From Tragulus kanchil (taxonomy: Eukaryota; Chordata; Mammalia; Artiodactyla; Tragulidae), in assembly GCA_022376925.1 (NCBI GenBank), contig JAIOJX010000006.1, positions 58,675,394 through 58,739,393 on the forward strand: a DNA stretch of 64,000 nt, in the 5' to 3' direction. The notes beneath the pieces were generated by a model that saw only the letters and a list, made by a program, of their open reading frames with translations, did not search any database and had not been told where the DNA came from. The translations under genes were made by a program, and so were the position numbers. This document shows positions 62,011-64,000 of this stretch, in pieces (the first letter of the stretch is position 1; every line of letters starts with the position of its first letter).

Positions 62011-63840
62011 AATGTCCTCTGAATTTAGAGGAGCTGAAACATTTAGAAAGAGTTCCTGTTTTGTGACACTGTTGCTGGACACTGTGAATATTTTGTTTGC
62101 CAGCTGACAATGAGATGTTTTCACAGAGGACAGAAAGTGATCATAGCAGGAAGATATTTTCTTTAGGGTCTGGTCCTCTATTATTATTTTCCCATGCAGG
62201 AGTCCAACACCTCCCTCTGAGGAGCTCCAGCAGAACCCCAGGCCACATTTTCCCAACTAGAGGCTTCCAAGCATCTCCAGCCCACTAGAACAATCTAGCA
62301 ACACACAGCTGTCCTACAAACTTGTACACCCTCCACAATAGGAACTCCAAATGCTTCTGAAGATCGGATTCTACCAACTCAAGCATATGTGTAAGGGTTA
62401 GGGAAAGGGGCAAGTCACAGATTTTGAAAACATGACATAGCCCAAGGACACAGTATAAACCCATTAGAATCAAATGGGTCCAAGACGGCAGACCAGACCT
62501 TTATCCTCAGTCAGCAAGCTAAATGACACACCCAGAGGCACCATGACAATTCCATCCTTTCCCTTAAAGAGCTGGAATAATACTCCCACTCATTAGCACA
62601 TGGAATTGCCCAGCCCATAAAAGCTAAGATTGCCACATTTTCAGGGCCACTGGATTTGCTCTGTGATAACCCACACTCTGTTTGTGGAGTGTGCTTGTCC
62701 TAAGAGCAATGAGAAGCCACTTTCCTAATGGGAATTAAGAGAATAAAGTACTTTGATTTGTGTTTTTAGACTACTAGCTGCTCTTTGGAAAATTAAACAG
62801 GATTAATAATGGATCCTAGGAAACTTGATGACTGCTATTGTAGTAGTCCAGACAAAAGCTGATAATACTTTAGAATTCAGGGGCTGTGAATATGGAGTGA
62901 AATACATGGATTTAAGCCAGATTTGGCAAGTAGAATTAATCACTTTGGCAATTAATGATATGTGAGTATTAGGCAAATTCACATTTTAGTTTCCTGTGGC
63001 AGATGGAGTAGCTGTGGGAGGCTTAGTGAGTCCAGTTTTGTACATACTGAAGTTTGAGATGTCTGAAAGAAGTACGAAGAGAAATGCCAATTAGACAGTT
63101 GGGTATATACATCTAAAGCTAAAGAAAGAACATTTGCAAATATTAAAAATAAATGTCCTCTGAATTTAGAGGAGCTGAAACATTTAGAAAGAGTTCCTGT
63201 TTTGTGACACTGTTGCTGGACACTGTGAATATTTTGTTTGCCAGCTGACAATGAGATGTTTTCACAGAGGACAGAAAGTGATCATAGCAGGAAGATATTT
63301 TCTTTAGGGTCTGGTCCTCTATTATTATTTTCCCATGCAGGAGTCCAACACCTCCCTCTGAGGAGCTCCAGCAGAACCCCAGGCCACATTTTCCCAACTA
63401 GAGGCTTCCAAGCATCTCCAGCCCACTAGAACAATCTAGCAACACACAGCTGTCCTACAAACTTGTACACCCTCCACAATAGGAACTCCAAATGCTTCTG
63501 AAGATCGGATTCTACCAACTCAAGCATATGTGTAAGGGTTAGGGAAAGGGGCAAGTCACAGATTTTGAAAACATGACATAGCCCAAGGACACAGTATAAA
63601 CCCATTAGAATCAAATGGGTCCAAGACGGCAGACCAGACCTTTATCCTCAGTCAGCAAGCTAAATGACACACCCAGAGGCACCATGACAATTCCATCCTT
63701 TCCCTTAAAGAGCTGGAATAATACTCCCACTCATTAGCACATGGAATTGCCCAGCCCATAAAAGCTAAGATTGCCACATTTTCAGGGCCACTGGATTTGC
63801 TCTGTGATAACCCACACTCTGTTTGTGGAGTGTGCTTGTC
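61558..63840. repeat. Tandem duplication 14: 1141-bp unit
   Basis: Copy A 61558-62698, copy B 62699-63840, offset 1141. The paired open frames are identical. Copy A breaks in an LTR-like segment at 'gtgtgcttgt' and returns to 'cctaagagcaatg'. Confidence 0.97.
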
Positions 63841-64000
63841 TCTGAATCTGAGTAAATCCATTTCTTCCTTATCAGTTTGTCTCTCACTGAATTCTTTTCT
63901 GTGAAGAGACATGAAGGACTTGAACTCTGTTAGGCCTGGAAAACAGGTATGGTGGGTTTGGGATGGGTTTTAGTCCCAGCCATGTGGGTTCAAGTCCCAA
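63600..64000 (+). mobile_element. LTR 3' part and repeat leader, cut by window end
   Basis: 'cccataaaagctaag' (TATA-like, about 63756), 'gagtaaatccatttc' (about 63850) and 'ctgaattcttttctgtgaag', then the gggttcaagtccc-type repeats, parallel the block at 32690-33240. The element continues past the window. Its upstream part is present twice through duplication 14. Confidence 0.5.

Overview
This window is a piece of a ruminant (Pecora: cattle, sheep, goat or deer type) nuclear genome. It carries the marker repeats of that group: BovB (RTE) LINE, Bov-tA SINEs, tRNA-Glu-derived SINEs and ruminant-type L1. Bacterial organisation (operons, ribosome binding sites, CRISPR, IS elements) is absent. The only host coding sequence I can support is one 240-bp exon on the minus strand at 8341-8580. 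It encodes part of the amino-terminal domain of an AMPA receptor subunit and matches GRIA4 best. I infer that the window lies inside GRIA4: 8581 onward is the intron upstream of this exon and 1-8340 is the intron downstream of it.

Layout. 1-5.8 kb: nested SINEs, antisense L1 tails, an LTR, and a BovB LINE interrupted by a Bov-tA that is itself interrupted. 5.8-9.5 kb: an old L1 tail, unique intron and the GRIA4 exon. 9.5-18.3 kb: L1 no. 1, decayed. 19.0-28.4 kb: L1 no. 2, full length with a 14-bp target-site duplication (TSD), inserted into an older antisense L1. 28.5-32.2 kb: Bov-tA and old repeats. 32.2-41.7 kb: L1 no. 3, with a 10-bp TSD, containing a candidate LTR with a repeat-rich leader in its 5' part and a young SINE. 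41.7-51.3 kb: mostly unique intron with L2, MIR and a young SINE. 51.3-58.4 kb: a solo LTR with a 6-bp TSD, then a degraded gammaretrovirus-like provirus (protease remnant, LTRs, env transmembrane remnant, 3' LTR). 58.4-64 kb: more LTRs and an old repeat, ending in a second copy of the LTR/leader seen at 32.8 kb.

The dominant and most unusual signal is a set of fourteen head-to-tail direct duplications, each about 0.94-1.25 kb and nearly identical. They are scattered through the window with no regard to what they copy: L1 ORFs, LTRs, unique intron. They add about 15 kb. Several show a few substitutions inside the unit and small deletions or scrambled bases right at the junction. The likeliest reading is unmerged overlapping contig ends in the assembly, possibly from two haplotypes, rather than biology. 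They split the L1 ORFs and inflate the intron. I found no undescribed molecular system; the transposon nesting, the LTR internal repeats and these duplications are what merit follow-up.
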